From contig CAYLQA010000034.1 in the NCBI GenBank assembly GCA_964385695.1, positions 1 to 39,405 on the forward strand: a DNA stretch of 39,405 bases. The letters run 5' to 3'. The DNA is from CAYLQA01 sp964385695. GTDB lineage: Bacteria; Desulfobacterota; Desulfobulbia; Desulfobulbales; Desulfurivibrionaceae. Below, piece after piece: positions 16,263 through 24,759 of this stretch (position 1 is its first letter; the number at the start of each line of letters is the position of its first letter). The notes beneath the pieces were generated by a model. That model made no database searches. It worked only from the letters and a program-made list of their open reading frames with translations, and had not been told where the DNA came from. The position numbers were made by a program, and so were the translations under genes.

Positions 16263-18635
16263 TTACTTAAACACCAAGGAGAGGACCCGATCCATATTCT
16301 TCACCGAGATGAACTTTATCTTCTTGCGAAGATCTTCGGGGATCTCAACCAGATCCTTTTTGTTCTGCTCGGGAATAATCACGGTCTTGATACCGGCCCG
16401 CAATGCAGCCAGGGCCTTTTCCTTGAGCCCGCCAATGGGCAATACCCGGCCGCGCAGGGTGATCTCGCCGGTCATGGCAATATCCGAGCGCACCTTTTTC
16501 TGGGACAGAGCCGAATACATGGCCGTGGCAATGGTAATACCGGCAGAAGGCCCATCCTTGGGAATGGCTCCGGCAGGGACATGCACGTGGATATCGACCT
16601 CTTCAAAATAATTATCAGCAAGTTTGAGCTTCTTGAGCTGGGCCCGGCAATAACTGAGAGCGGCCTGGGCCGACTCCTTCATCACATCGCCCAACTGGCC
16701 GGTCAACGTCAGGTTGCCGCGGCCCTTGAGCAGGCTGACCTCCACATAGAGGATCTCGCCGCCCACCTCGGTCCAGGCAAGGCCGGTTGAGATGCCGGCT
16801 TGATCGATCATATCTATCTCGGATTCGGGTGAAAACTTCGGCGGCCCGAGATAGGTGCTGATGGTCCGCTCGGTAATCTTGTATGGCCCTTTTTTGCCCT
16901 CGGCAATCTTGCGCGCCACCTTACGGCAGACCGAACCGATCTCACGCTCAAGGTTCCTTAAGCCCGCCTCCCTGGTATAGTGGGAGATCATCTTGGCCAA
17001 GATCTTATCGTTAAAGGAGATATGCTTGGCCTCAATGCCGTTTTCCTTCATCTGCCTGGGCACCAGGTAACGTTTGGCGATCTCCACCTTCTCTTCCAGG
17101 GTGTAGCCGGAAAGGCGAATCACCTCCATACGATCATAAAGCGGTGCTGGAATGGTATCCGCCATATTGGCCGTGGTAATGAACATCACCTTGGACAGAT
17201 CATAGGGCAGATTGAGGTAATGATCGGAGAAATTGGTGTTCTGCTCCGGATCAAGAACCTCAAGCAGGGCCGAAGATGGATCGCCGCGGTAATCCGCACC
17301 GAGCTTATCGATCTCATCGAGCATAAAGACCGGGTTATTGGTCCCGGCGGTCTTCAAACCCTGAATAACCCTACCGGGCATGGCACCGATATAGGTTCGA
17401 CGATGGCCGCGAATCTCCGCCTCATCACGCATACCGCCCAATGAGATACGATGGAATTTGCGTCCCATGGCCCGGGCAATGGATTGGCCCAGGGAGGTCT
17501 TACCAACACCTGGCGGGCCGACAAAACAGAGGATAGGCCCCTTGGTGGTCTTATTCAACTTGCGTACGGCCAGATACTCCAGAATACGCTCTTTGACCTT
17601 CTCCAGGCCGTAATGGTCGTCGTCAAGCACCCCTTGGGCAGTCGGCAGATCCAAACGATCCTTGGTGGATTTGCGCCAAGGCAGCTCCAGAATCCAGTCA
17701 AGATAGGTGCGGATGATCCCGGCCTCTGAGGCATCCGGGTGCATCATCTCCATGCGCTTGAGCTGCTTGAGCGCCTCTTTGCGCACGTCCGAAGGCATAC
17801 GGTGCTTGGTCAGCTTCTCGCGAAGCTCCTCGACCTCCTGTGATTTTTCATCAATGTCGCCCAGTTCCTTTTTCAGGGCCTGGAGTTGTTCGCGCAGGTA
17901 GTATTCACGCTGAGTACGACTCATCTCCTCTTTGGCCTCGGACTGGATCTTGGCCTGCATGGTGGAGACTTCCAGTTCCTTTTGCAGGTAGTCGGCCACC
18001 CTGTTCAGGCGTTCCACCGGGTCAAATGTCTCCAAAACATCCTGGGACTCGGCAACCTTAAGCTGCAGGTTGGAAACCACCAGGTCGGCCAGGCGTCCGG
18101 GCTCCTCCACATTGTTGAGGATAACCATCAGGTCGGAGGACATGATCCCCTTTAGGGAGAGAATTTTTTCGGTCTGCTCACGCACATTGCGCATCAGGGC
18201 CTCAACCTCGACCGGGACCTCATCTCTCTCCTCATCCTCCATCAATTCCACTTTGGCCATATAATGGGGGGACTGCTGGGTATACTCTTCTACCCGTGCC
18301 TTACGCAGGGCCTGGACCAGAACCTTCAACCGGCCATCGGGCAGCTTCAGGGTCCGCATAATCATGCAAACCATGCCCACATCGTACATATCCTCGGGCT
18401 GGGGCTCGTCAATACCCGCATCCTTCTGGGTGACAAGCATGAGCAGCTTATCGCGGGCCATGGACTCGTTGACCGCGCCGACAGAGGCGGGCCTGCCCAC
18501 AAAAAGCGGGATGATCATATAATTAAAAACAACCACATCGCGAACCGCCATCAAGGGCAATTCTTCAGGAATATCTTGCCCGTCCGGATCCTGCAGATCG
18601 GCCATCTCTGGGGGGATACTATCGTCTAATTCCAC
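16263..18635 (-). CDS. lon: ATP-dependent Lon protease
   Basis: Lon degrades misfolded and regulatory proteins in the cytoplasm. The 790-residue protein has the full bacterial LonA order: an N-terminal LAN substrate-binding domain (about 25-220), a coiled coil, an AAA+ module with Walker A GPPGVGKT (373-380) and Walker B FMLDEID, and a C-terminal Ser-Lys protease. S697 (PKDGPSAGIT) and K740 (GGLKEK) form the dyad, 43 residues apart as in the E. coli enzyme. The start is a GTG at 18635 with a strong GGAGG 7 nt upstream. A sigma70-like promoter lies about 90 bp upstream and no clear heat-shock (sigma32) element is seen. mltG follows after 33 bp. Confidence 0.98.
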   Translation of the reverse strand: MELDDSIPPEMADLQDPDGQDIPEELPLMAVRDVVVFNYMIIPLFVGRPASVGAVNESMARDKLLMLVTQKDAGIDEPQPEDMYDVGMVCMIMRTLKLPDGRLKVLVQALRKARVEEYTQQSPHYMAKVELMEDEERDEVPVEVEALMRNVREQTEKILSLKGIMSSDLMVILNNVEEPGRLADLVVSNLQLKVAESQDVLETFDPVERLNRVADYLQKELEVSTMQAKIQSEAKEEMSRTQREYYLREQLQALKKELGDIDEKSQEVEELREKLTKHRMPSDVRKEALKQLKRMEMMHPDASEAGIIRTYLDWILELPWRKSTKDRLDLPTAQGVLDDDHYGLEKVKERILEYLAVRKLNKTTKGPILCFVGPPGVGKTSLGQSIARAMGRKFHRISLGGMRDEAEIRGHRRTYIGAMPGRVIQGLKTAGTNNPVFMLDEIDKLGADYRGDPSSALLEVLDPEQNTNFSDHYLNLPYDLSKVMFITTANMADTIPAPLYDRMEVIRLSGYTLEEKVEIAKRYLVPRQMKENGIEAKHISFNDKILAKMISHYTREAGLRNLEREIGSVCRKVARKIAEGKKGPYKITERTISTYLGPPKFSPESEIDMIDQAGISTGLAWTEVGGEILYVEVSLLKGRGNLTLTGQLGDVMKESAQAALSYCRAQLKKLKLADNYFEEVDIHVHVPAGAIPKDGPSAGITIATAMYSALSQKKVRSDIAMTGEITLRGRVLPIGGLKEKALAALRAGIKTVIIPEQNKKDLVEIPEDLRKKIKFISVKNMDRVLSLVFK

Positions 18636-18725
18636 AATATACCTCCGGGGTATTATCGTTTCGGCGCAAAACCGTTTATGCTTTGATTACACTGCCCATG
18701 GCAGAATTGATGCTTTAGGGATGCA

Positions 18726-18754
18726 ATATTAAGCACTGCCGCAAGCGAAGTCAA
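18726..18754 (-). promoter_or_regulatory. Candidate sigma70 promoter of lon
   Basis: On the minus strand TTGACT (18749-18754), a 17-bp spacer and TAATAT (18726-18731) make a good housekeeping promoter. Transcription would start near 18719, leaving a leader of about 84 nt before the GTG. The remainder of the 255-bp divergent region to 18890 shows no gene. Confidence 0.55.
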
Positions 18755-18890
18755 GGTCCCAAAACAGCTCAATTTCACTTGAAGAATTCAGCGATTTACA
18801 CCATATTGCCCTTCATAAAACACTGCGATTTACCCTATTGATCAATAATGCCATGAGAAATCGTAAAAAAGCAACAGACAAGAGAGGATC

Positions 18891-19694
18891 ATGACACTCA
18901 TCATACGAGATTTTTTTGACCTTTCCACCTATGCCCATTCCGAAATCTTCAACCAGGATGCTCCTCCCTGGGAGCCGCTCCACGGGCTCAAAACATACAT
19001 GGACCAGTATCAGTATCCTGCGGCCTTTGCCGAGTTTGTCGGCAACTCCAAGCCACTGAGCCAAACCATGATCTTTCATGGCGGGGAGTTGTTGAGCGGT
19101 GATGACTGCCAGATCGAATTTGGCGATGCCACCAAGGGAAAGCTGAAGGTAACCCAAGCAGGAGCGGAACTGGCCGGAGCCAGCGTGCTCATGGCCGGCG
19201 CATTTTTAACCGGGGGGCAAATCAGCATCGGCGAGGGAGCAATGATCGAAACCGGCGCCTTTGTCAAAGGGCCGACCATCATCGGCGACCAGACAGAGGT
19301 ACGGCAGGGGGCCTATCTCAGGGGCTATTGCCTTGTGGGTGCGCGCTGCGTGGTCGGGCACGTCACCGAAGTAAAGCACGCCATTTTTCTCGACGATGCC
19401 AAGGCAGGCCATTTTGCCTATTTGGGTGACAGTATTTTGGGCAACGATGTGAATCTCGGGGCCGGCACCAAACTCGCCAACCTGCGGTTTACCGGTGGGG
19501 ATGTGCAGATTAAAACAGCGGAAGGATCGATCTCATCGGGATTGAGAAAATTGGGCGCCATCATGGGCGATAAGGCTCAAACCGGCTGCAACTCCGTGAC
19601 CAACCCAGGCACGGTGCTTGGCAAAAAAGGAATCATCCTGCCCAACACCACAGCCCCGTCCGGCTTTCACCCAAAAGGGAGCCTGATCCGCTAA
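18891..19694 (+). CDS. GlmU-like left-handed beta-helix protein without a uridylyltransferase domain
   Basis: The 267-residue protein begins with about 55 residues lacking any nucleotidyltransferase motif, then runs as hexapeptide repeats (about 60-250). The block HVTEVKHAIF...KAGHFAYLGDS (about 157-181) closely parallels the acetyltransferase site of GlmU, and H174 falls where GlmU has its catalytic histidine. Because the N-terminal Rossmann domain of GlmU is missing, it cannot make UDP-GlcNAc alone; it may acetylate, acyl-transfer to, or simply bind a sugar nucleotide. Such stand-alone proteins are often annotated as UDP-GlcNAc pyrophosphorylase-related. GAGAGG sits close to the ATG. It is divergent from lon and convergent with a small membrane-protein gene 14 bp away. 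Confidence 0.8.
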   Translation: MTLIIRDFFDLSTYAHSEIFNQDAPPWEPLHGLKTYMDQYQYPAAFAEFVGNSKPLSQTMIFHGGELLSGDDCQIEFGDATKGKLKVTQAGAELAGASVLMAGAFLTGGQISIGEGAMIETGAFVKGPTIIGDQTEVRQGAYLRGYCLVGARCVVGHVTEVKHAIFLDDAKAGHFAYLGDSILGNDVNLGAGTKLANLRFTGGDVQIKTAEGSISSGLRKLGAIMGDKAQTGCNSVTNPGTVLGKKGIILPNTTAPSGFHPKGSLIR

Positions 19695-19708
19695 AGGACT
19701 GAAACGGC

Positions 19709-20008
19709 CTAGACTGCGGCCCCTTGCCCCATATAAAGGGAGAGGTTGACCAAAAGCTCGATGGTGATGGCCACCAGTAAAAAGATTCGGGCAATGCGGC
19801 TTTTGAGCATTTTCTCGCCGGTGAGCTTTTGCAGGATGATGACGAGAAACATTGTTGCCCCGATATTGACCGGGGCCATGGAGAGAATCTGGGTTGCCGT
19901 CTCCACCAGGGTCAACATAATCTTGCCGGGAAAGTAACGCACACTTAAGAGCAGGTAGACCGCCACCATGAAAAAAAGAGAGATTTTTTCCCGTAATGTA
20001 TTCATCAT
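19709..20008 (-). CDS. Small hypothetical membrane protein, three predicted helices
   Basis: I do not recognise this 99-residue protein. It has hydrophobic segments at about 10-27, 44-61 and 71-92 separated by short basic loops (KLTGEKMLKSRIAR). Two consecutive ATGs occur; GAAGAG lies a few bases before the first. There are no cysteines, histidines or charged residues inside the helices that would suggest a cofactor or ion path. The gene is monocistronic, convergent with the GlmU-like gene and divergent from the acidic hypothetical gene. The clean hydrophobic pattern and ribosome site argue that it is a real gene. Confidence 0.65.
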   Translation of the reverse strand: MMNTLREKISLFFMVAVYLLLSVRYFPGKIMLTLVETATQILSMAPVNIGATMFLVIILQKLTGEKMLKSRIARIFLLVAITIELLVNLSLYMGQGAAV

Positions 20009-20099
20009 TAACTCTTCAGATTAAATTATACGTTGCGCACAGGCTGTCACGTTAAGGGCCAGGCCCTGCACTGTATACCATTTTGCCAGGAATTAAAAT

Positions 20100-21143
20100 A
20101 TGAAGCCTTTTTCTCCACTGCTTTTCCCAACCGTAAGCCCTTCGGAACGCCAGCTGAGCACACTGCTCGCCCTGTTCGACACGGTGGATTACTACCACCT
20201 GCCCCAAGCCGATATTCCGCCAGAAGGCTCACTCCTTGCCTCGGATCGAGTCCGCGCTCGGATGCCCTTTGCCATGGATGAGGAGGAGCAGCAGCGCTTC
20301 CAACTCCTCATCCGTGACCTCAAAGGCAACGAAGGCGAATTTTACGGCGGCTTTCTCTCTTCCATTTCCGCCAGCGGCATGACCCCGGACGAAGATACGG
20401 TCTGGTCCATTTTTTCCAGCCTGACCAAGGGCACCGAGGCAAAGAAAGAGGTAGAGGAAAAGAAAAAAGAGGAGTTATGGCAGGCCATGCTTCTGCTGAA
20501 GCTTGCCGAGATGCTGCAGGCGGAAGAAGCGGATATTGCCAGGGGCCTGGACGCCATCTCAGAGAGACAATCCGACCTTTTATCCTCACTCAAGGGGGGC
20601 GGGAGCGATGAAGAGGAAGAAGCAGAGCTGGCCGGTCTCTTGAGCGAGACAACCAGCAGAACAGCGATAAACCCGGAACGACTCACACGGGCCTGGGGCT
20701 ATCTATTTAGGGCCGATTGCGAAGCCCCGCCACTTCTCCTGGCAACCAGCAGTAAGGATGGAGTAGCCCTGCTGGCTGATATTTACGAAAGCAGAATGGA
20801 ATACCCGCCCATTACCCTTGGCAGTATCACGCTCCCCTCTACCGAGGATGATTCGAGCAGGCTCCAAGAAAAAACCAGTACCGCAAGAAAAGGGCTGCAT
20901 GATCAGCTGAACAAACTTGACAATATGGGTGAGATTGAAAAAGAGGCAGTGGATGCCTTTGGCGTCTGTTGTCGGCAGTGGGACGAGGCCCTCGGCATGA
21001 CAGAAGAAGAAGGGACGCTGCTACAGGCCACCTTTTACGCATACAGTGGGTTGAGCTTAACGCAACTCTTCAGAACGCTGCTCCATAAAAAAGAAGAGGA
21101 TGCCGAAGGCGTAACCAGCGGCATCCTCATGCTGATCGGGTAA
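20100..21143 (+). CDS. Hypothetical acidic protein
   Basis: This 347-residue protein matches no family I can name. It is soluble and acidic and has no signal peptide or TM helix. A central helical stretch (about 113-170) is rich in Glu and Lys (KKEVEEKKKEELWQAMLLLKLAEML), compatible with a coiled coil. It also contains ERQSDLLSSL and a glycine/glutamate run (GGGSDEEEEAELAGLL). The N-terminal region FPTVSPSERQLSTLLALFDTVDYY resembles a short ordered domain, and residues ~190-245 (INPERLTRAWGYLF, PPLLLATS) may be another. AGGA lies 9 nt before the ATG. The stop lies 4 bp from the stop of the convergent usp gene. Steady codon use and a full-length frame support a genuine gene. Confidence 0.7.
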   Translation: MKPFSPLLFPTVSPSERQLSTLLALFDTVDYYHLPQADIPPEGSLLASDRVRARMPFAMDEEEQQRFQLLIRDLKGNEGEFYGGFLSSISASGMTPDEDTVWSIFSSLTKGTEAKKEVEEKKKEELWQAMLLLKLAEMLQAEEADIARGLDAISERQSDLLSSLKGGGSDEEEEAELAGLLSETTSRTAINPERLTRAWGYLFRADCEAPPLLLATSSKDGVALLADIYESRMEYPPITLGSITLPSTEDDSSRLQEKTSTARKGLHDQLNKLDNMGEIEKEAVDAFGVCCRQWDEALGMTEEEGTLLQATFYAYSGLSLTQLFRTLLHKKEEDAEGVTSGILMLIG

Positions 21144-21147
21144 CAAA

Positions 21148-21594
21148 TTATCTATAAGGATTAATGGTCATGACCGGGCAGGGTGCGGTTTTGACTATTT
21201 TTTCGGCCACGCTGCCAAAAAGTATCTTCTCCAAACCTTTGTAGCCATGGGTACCCATGATAATGAGATCAACGCCCTGCTCCTTAACATAAAAGTTGAT
21301 CTCCTCAGCCACATCGCCGGACAAAATGGCCGACGAATGGGCTATGCCCGCGCCAAGACTCTCGGCAAGAAAAGAGGTCATCTTTGTTTCAGCGCTGCGA
21401 ACCATCTCGTCTTCAAACTGGGCAATGGGCATATGGGGCACAAAAAAACCGGAGTAGTCATCAAAACTTTGCACCACAAAGACCACCGCCAGCTCAGCCT
21501 CAAACTTTTGCGCAAATTCCGCAGCAGATCCCAAAATCTTTTGCGAGTTTTCCGAAAAGTCCACCGGTACCAGAATTTTTTTGATGTCGTTCAT
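21148..21594 (-). CDS. Universal stress protein (UspA family)
   Basis: This is a single-domain 148-residue Usp. It starts IKKILVPVDFSENS, the first strand and ATP-contact aspartate of the fold. Near the end it has the nucleotide-binding signature G-T-H-G-x(9)-G-S (GTHGYKGLEKILFGSVAEK) followed by APCPVMTI. This is the ATP-binding subtype, which acts in stress or energy-state responses; the target is unknown. AAGGAG is 6 nt before the ATG. The gene ends 4 bp from the convergent hypothetical gene with no terminator between them. Confidence 0.92.
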   Translation of the reverse strand: MNDIKKILVPVDFSENSQKILGSAAEFAQKFEAELAVVFVVQSFDDYSGFFVPHMPIAQFEDEMVRSAETKMTSFLAESLGAGIAHSSAILSGDVAEEINFYVKEQGVDLIIMGTHGYKGLEKILFGSVAEKIVKTAPCPVMTINPYR

Positions 21595-21700
21595 AGCGAC
21601 TCCTTATAGTATGCGTTATTCTGGATTCGTGGGAAAATCCTCCCCTCAATTTCTGAATATGTGCTATTGCTACCTTCAGGCTATCAAATGATTTTTTGTA

Positions 21701-23752
21701 TTGTCAACCGCTTCGCTCCTGCCGCTGGACAGGAAAGACCCTCGATTCCTAAAAATGCTTGATTCGATATATTTCACCGACCCGGATACCTACCAAGAGG
21801 CAGCAGAGGAAGTTTTCGCTGCAGACGGGCTCCTTGCCCAGAGCCTGCCCAATTTTGAGCCTAGGGCCAACCAACTTGTCATGGCCCAAAAGGTGGGGCA
21901 CTGTCTGGCCCATGGCAATGCCCTTGCGGGCAGCCAGGCAAACCTGCTGGCCGTGGAGGCGGGCACCGGCATCGGCAAAACCCTAGCCTACCTCGTGCCG
22001 GCCATTTTAAGCGGGCAAAAAATGGTGGTCTCCACCAACACCCTGAACCTGCAGGACCAGATCCTTGATAAAGAGATCCCCTTTATCAAAAAACATATCG
22101 CCCCCACTCTCGATGCACTCTGTGTCAAAGGCAGGCAAAATTATCTCTGCCACTACCGCTATCATCAATTCTTAGCAAACCCGCAGCTCAAACTCTTTGC
22201 CGATGAGGACATGCTCCGGGATCTTGCGGACTGGGTGGAGGCTACCGAGACAGGCGACCGGGCCGAACTCTCGTGGCTGGCAGACGATGCCCAACTTTGG
22301 CAATCCATCAGTGCCACCACCAGCCAATGCCTGGGCATGCATTGCCCGGACGGACAATACTGCTTCATCAATACACTGCGCAAAAAAGCGGGCAAGGCGC
22401 AACTGCTCATCGTCAACCACCACCTGTTTTTCTCCGACCTGGCCCTGAGGCGTTTCGGCCATGCAGAGGTGCTGCCCCGTTACGAGTCGGTGATTTTTGA
22501 CGAGGCCCACCATCTTGAAAATGTGGCCACCCGTTACTTCGGCACCACCTTCAGCATCTACCAGGTCCTGGACCTGGTCAAGGATATCGAGACCTCGGCC
22601 CAGGCAGACCTGAACGGCAAGGATAAGGAACGCATCACGCAAACGGCCCGCGCTCTTGCCCGGCAGGCGGATCAGTTCACCTCGATCTTCCCCAAAGAAC
22701 GGGGGCGCTTTCCCCTCTTTGATTTCATCGAGCGAGCCGACTTCTGGGAAAAGGAGCGACAGACCCTGTTCGATCATTTGCTCATTCTCATCCGGCACCT
22801 GGGCGAGGTCCTGGTGGTGGCCGAGAGCTGGCAAGGGTTGCTCAGGCGCACTGAGGAGCTGGTTAACAGCTTTGTCACCATCACCGAAGAGCAGGAAGCC
22901 AACTCGGTCTACTGGTACGAACGGCGAGAAAAAACAGTGGTCCTTTCCGCCTCCCCCATTGACGTGGCCGAAGAGCTCAATGAGTTTCTCTATGAACAGG
23001 CTAAAAGCGTGATCTTCACCTCTGCCACCCTGACCACCGGCGGTAATTTTGCCTATTTTAAGGATCGACTGGGACTGCCGGATGACCTTAACACTATGCT
23101 TTTGGACACCCCCTTCGACTATAAAGCCCGCACCCGGCTCTATATCCCGGAACGCTCTTTTCCCGAGCCGAGCAACGGCGCCTTTTACCACCAGGCCCCG
23201 GAACGAATAGAGCAATTGATCCTGGCTGCGGAAGGCCGCACCCTGGTGCTCTTCACCAGCTTCAACAGCATGCGCAAGGCGGCCGAGTATTTAGAAGAGC
23301 GGTTGCCCTTTCCGGTTTACGTCCAGGGCCAGGGCTCTAAAACCGCCCTCTTGCAACAGTTTCGCCAGGAGACCCACTCGGTTTTATTGGCCGTGGCCAG
23401 TTTCTGGGAGGGGGTGGATGTGGCCGGCGAGGCGCTCAGCTGTGTCATTATTGACAAACTTCCTTTTGAAGTACCCAGCGACCCTGTTATTATGGCTCGA
23501 ATGGAGCGTATTCGGCAGAGTGGGAAAAATCCGTTTTTCGATTTCCAGGTTCCACGGGCCATCCTCACCCTGCGCCAGGGGGTGGGCCGCCTGATGCGAA
23601 CCTCCACCGACCGCGGGGTTCTGGCAATTTTGGATGTACGCCTCCTCACCAAATCATATGGCAAACTGTTTTTAAAGAGCATGCCGCCGAGCCCGGTAAT
23701 CAACGATATTGCGGCAGTTGAACGCTTCTTTCTGGAGGATCAAAGCCCATGA
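21701..23752 (+). CDS. DinG/YoaA-like Fe-S superfamily 2 DNA helicase
   Basis: The 683-residue protein has an XPD/DinG helicase core: Walker A EAGTGIGKT (86-94), DEAHH (267-271), SFWEGVDVAGE, and motif VI RQGVGRLMRTSTDRG. Four cysteines in the Fe-S insertion are C150, C210, C215 and C221; the last three keep the C-x4-C-x5-C spacing of DinG. Such enzymes are 5'-3' helicases that clear D-loops, R-loops or G-quadruplexes. No exonuclease domain is fused. The start is uncertain: an in-frame stop at 21689 limits it, the TTG at 21701 has no clear ribosome site, and the first ATG (21755) would remove 18 residues, also without a good site. The 3' end overlaps the polyprenyl synthase start by 4 bp (ATGA). 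Confidence 0.9.
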   Translation: MSTASLLPLDRKDPRFLKMLDSIYFTDPDTYQEAAEEVFAADGLLAQSLPNFEPRANQLVMAQKVGHCLAHGNALAGSQANLLAVEAGTGIGKTLAYLVPAILSGQKMVVSTNTLNLQDQILDKEIPFIKKHIAPTLDALCVKGRQNYLCHYRYHQFLANPQLKLFADEDMLRDLADWVEATETGDRAELSWLADDAQLWQSISATTSQCLGMHCPDGQYCFINTLRKKAGKAQLLIVNHHLFFSDLALRRFGHAEVLPRYESVIFDEAHHLENVATRYFGTTFSIYQVLDLVKDIETSAQADLNGKDKERITQTARALARQADQFTSIFPKERGRFPLFDFIERADFWEKERQTLFDHLLILIRHLGEVLVVAESWQGLLRRTEELVNSFVTITEEQEANSVYWYERREKTVVLSASPIDVAEELNEFLYEQAKSVIFTSATLTTGGNFAYFKDRLGLPDDLNTMLLDTPFDYKARTRLYIPERSFPEPSNGAFYHQAPERIEQLILAAEGRTLVLFTSFNSMRKAAEYLEERLPFPVYVQGQGSKTALLQQFRQETHSVLLAVASFWEGVDVAGEALSCVIIDKLPFEVPSDPVIMARMERIRQSGKNPFFDFQVPRAILTLRQGVGRLMRTSTDRGVLAILDVRLLTKSYGKLFLKSMPPSPVINDIAAVERFFLEDQSP

Positions 23753-24729
23753 ACAATACCGAACTGCTGGCCGAACTCAAGGCGCAGGCGGAAAAAATCA
23801 ATGCGGTCATGGATGAGGATTTGAGCGTGGTGGAAAGCCCGCTTCTGGCAGAGGTGATCCGCCATGCGATCTTTCTGGGCGGCAAACGGGTGCGCCCTTT
23901 ATTGACCATGGCTGCCGCTTCTCTGGTTGGCGAACCTCCGCAAGACACCCCGAAACTGGCCATAGCCTATGAGTATCTCCATGCAGCGAGCCTGCTGCAT
24001 GACGATGTGATTGACAACTCGGAGCTCAGGCGCGGACAAAAGACGGCCAACAAAATCTGGGGCATCAGCCAGGTGATCCTGGCCGGTGATTACCTGCATG
24101 CCCGGGCCATGACCTTGGCCGGCATGGTGGGCGGCTCGCCCTGCATGGATCTCATTGGTCAGGCCACCTCGGCCATGGTGGAATCGGAATTTTTGCAGAT
24201 TCAGAATGCCGAAGAGACCTGCCTTGACGAAGAAAATTATTTTGCCGTGCTCATGGGCAAGACCGCGGCCCTTATCTCTGCGGCCTGCGAAAGCGGCATC
24301 CAGCATAACGGCGGCACAGCCGAGCAATGCCGGGCCCTGGCCCAATACGGCACCAACCTGGGGCTGGCCTTTCAGATAGTGGATGATTTACTCGATTACC
24401 TGGGTGATCCGGAAAAAACCGGTAAGGCAGTGGGCAATGATTTTCAGGAGGGCAAGATGACGCTGCCCCTGATTTCCGCCCTGGCAGCGTCCCCTCAAGA
24501 AGAAAAACAAAAAATGCTCGCCCTGCTCCAGGAGTCGCCGGAAAAACGCAGCCAGGAGCTTGATTTTGCCCACGATTTTATCGAAAAAAATAATGGCTTT
24601 GTAAAGGCCCGCAAAAAGGCGGAGTCCCTCATGAATGAGGCCTGCCAAGGGCTTGCCATCTTCCAGGACGGGCCACCAAAATCCACCCTGCTTGGTCTTG
24701 CCCATTACGTGCTGACCCGCGACAAATAA
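23749..24729 (+). CDS. Polyprenyl diphosphate synthase (IspB-like)
   Basis: This trans-prenyltransferase condenses IPP onto an allylic diphosphate to make the side chain of quinones. In the 326 residues, GGKRVRP (44-50) binds IPP, the first Asp-rich motif is D85-D86-x2-D89 (LLHDDVID) and the second is D212-D213-x2-D216 (FQIVDDLLD). The residues before the first motif are small (AAS at 79-81), which allows a long product, probably C35-C45, as in octaprenyl synthases rather than the short-chain IspA (inference). The gene is translationally coupled to the helicase upstream by ATGA and is followed 30 bp later by a deacetylase-fold gene. No other isoprenoid gene is present. Confidence 0.93.
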   Translation: MNNTELLAELKAQAEKINAVMDEDLSVVESPLLAEVIRHAIFLGGKRVRPLLTMAAASLVGEPPQDTPKLAIAYEYLHAASLLHDDVIDNSELRRGQKTANKIWGISQVILAGDYLHARAMTLAGMVGGSPCMDLIGQATSAMVESEFLQIQNAEETCLDEENYFAVLMGKTAALISAACESGIQHNGGTAEQCRALAQYGTNLGLAFQIVDDLLDYLGDPEKTGKAVGNDFQEGKMTLPLISALAASPQEEKQKMLALLQESPEKRSQELDFAHDFIEKNNGFVKARKKAESLMNEACQGLAIFQDGPPKSTLLGLAHYVLTRDK

Positions 24730-24759
24730 CCTTTCAGCCCCGGGAGCGGTAAGCCACAG

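Noticed and set aside
22172..23215. 347-codon open frame antisense to the helicase gene
   Set aside because: No ribosome site or recognisable domain; it lies wholly opposite conserved helicase sequence.
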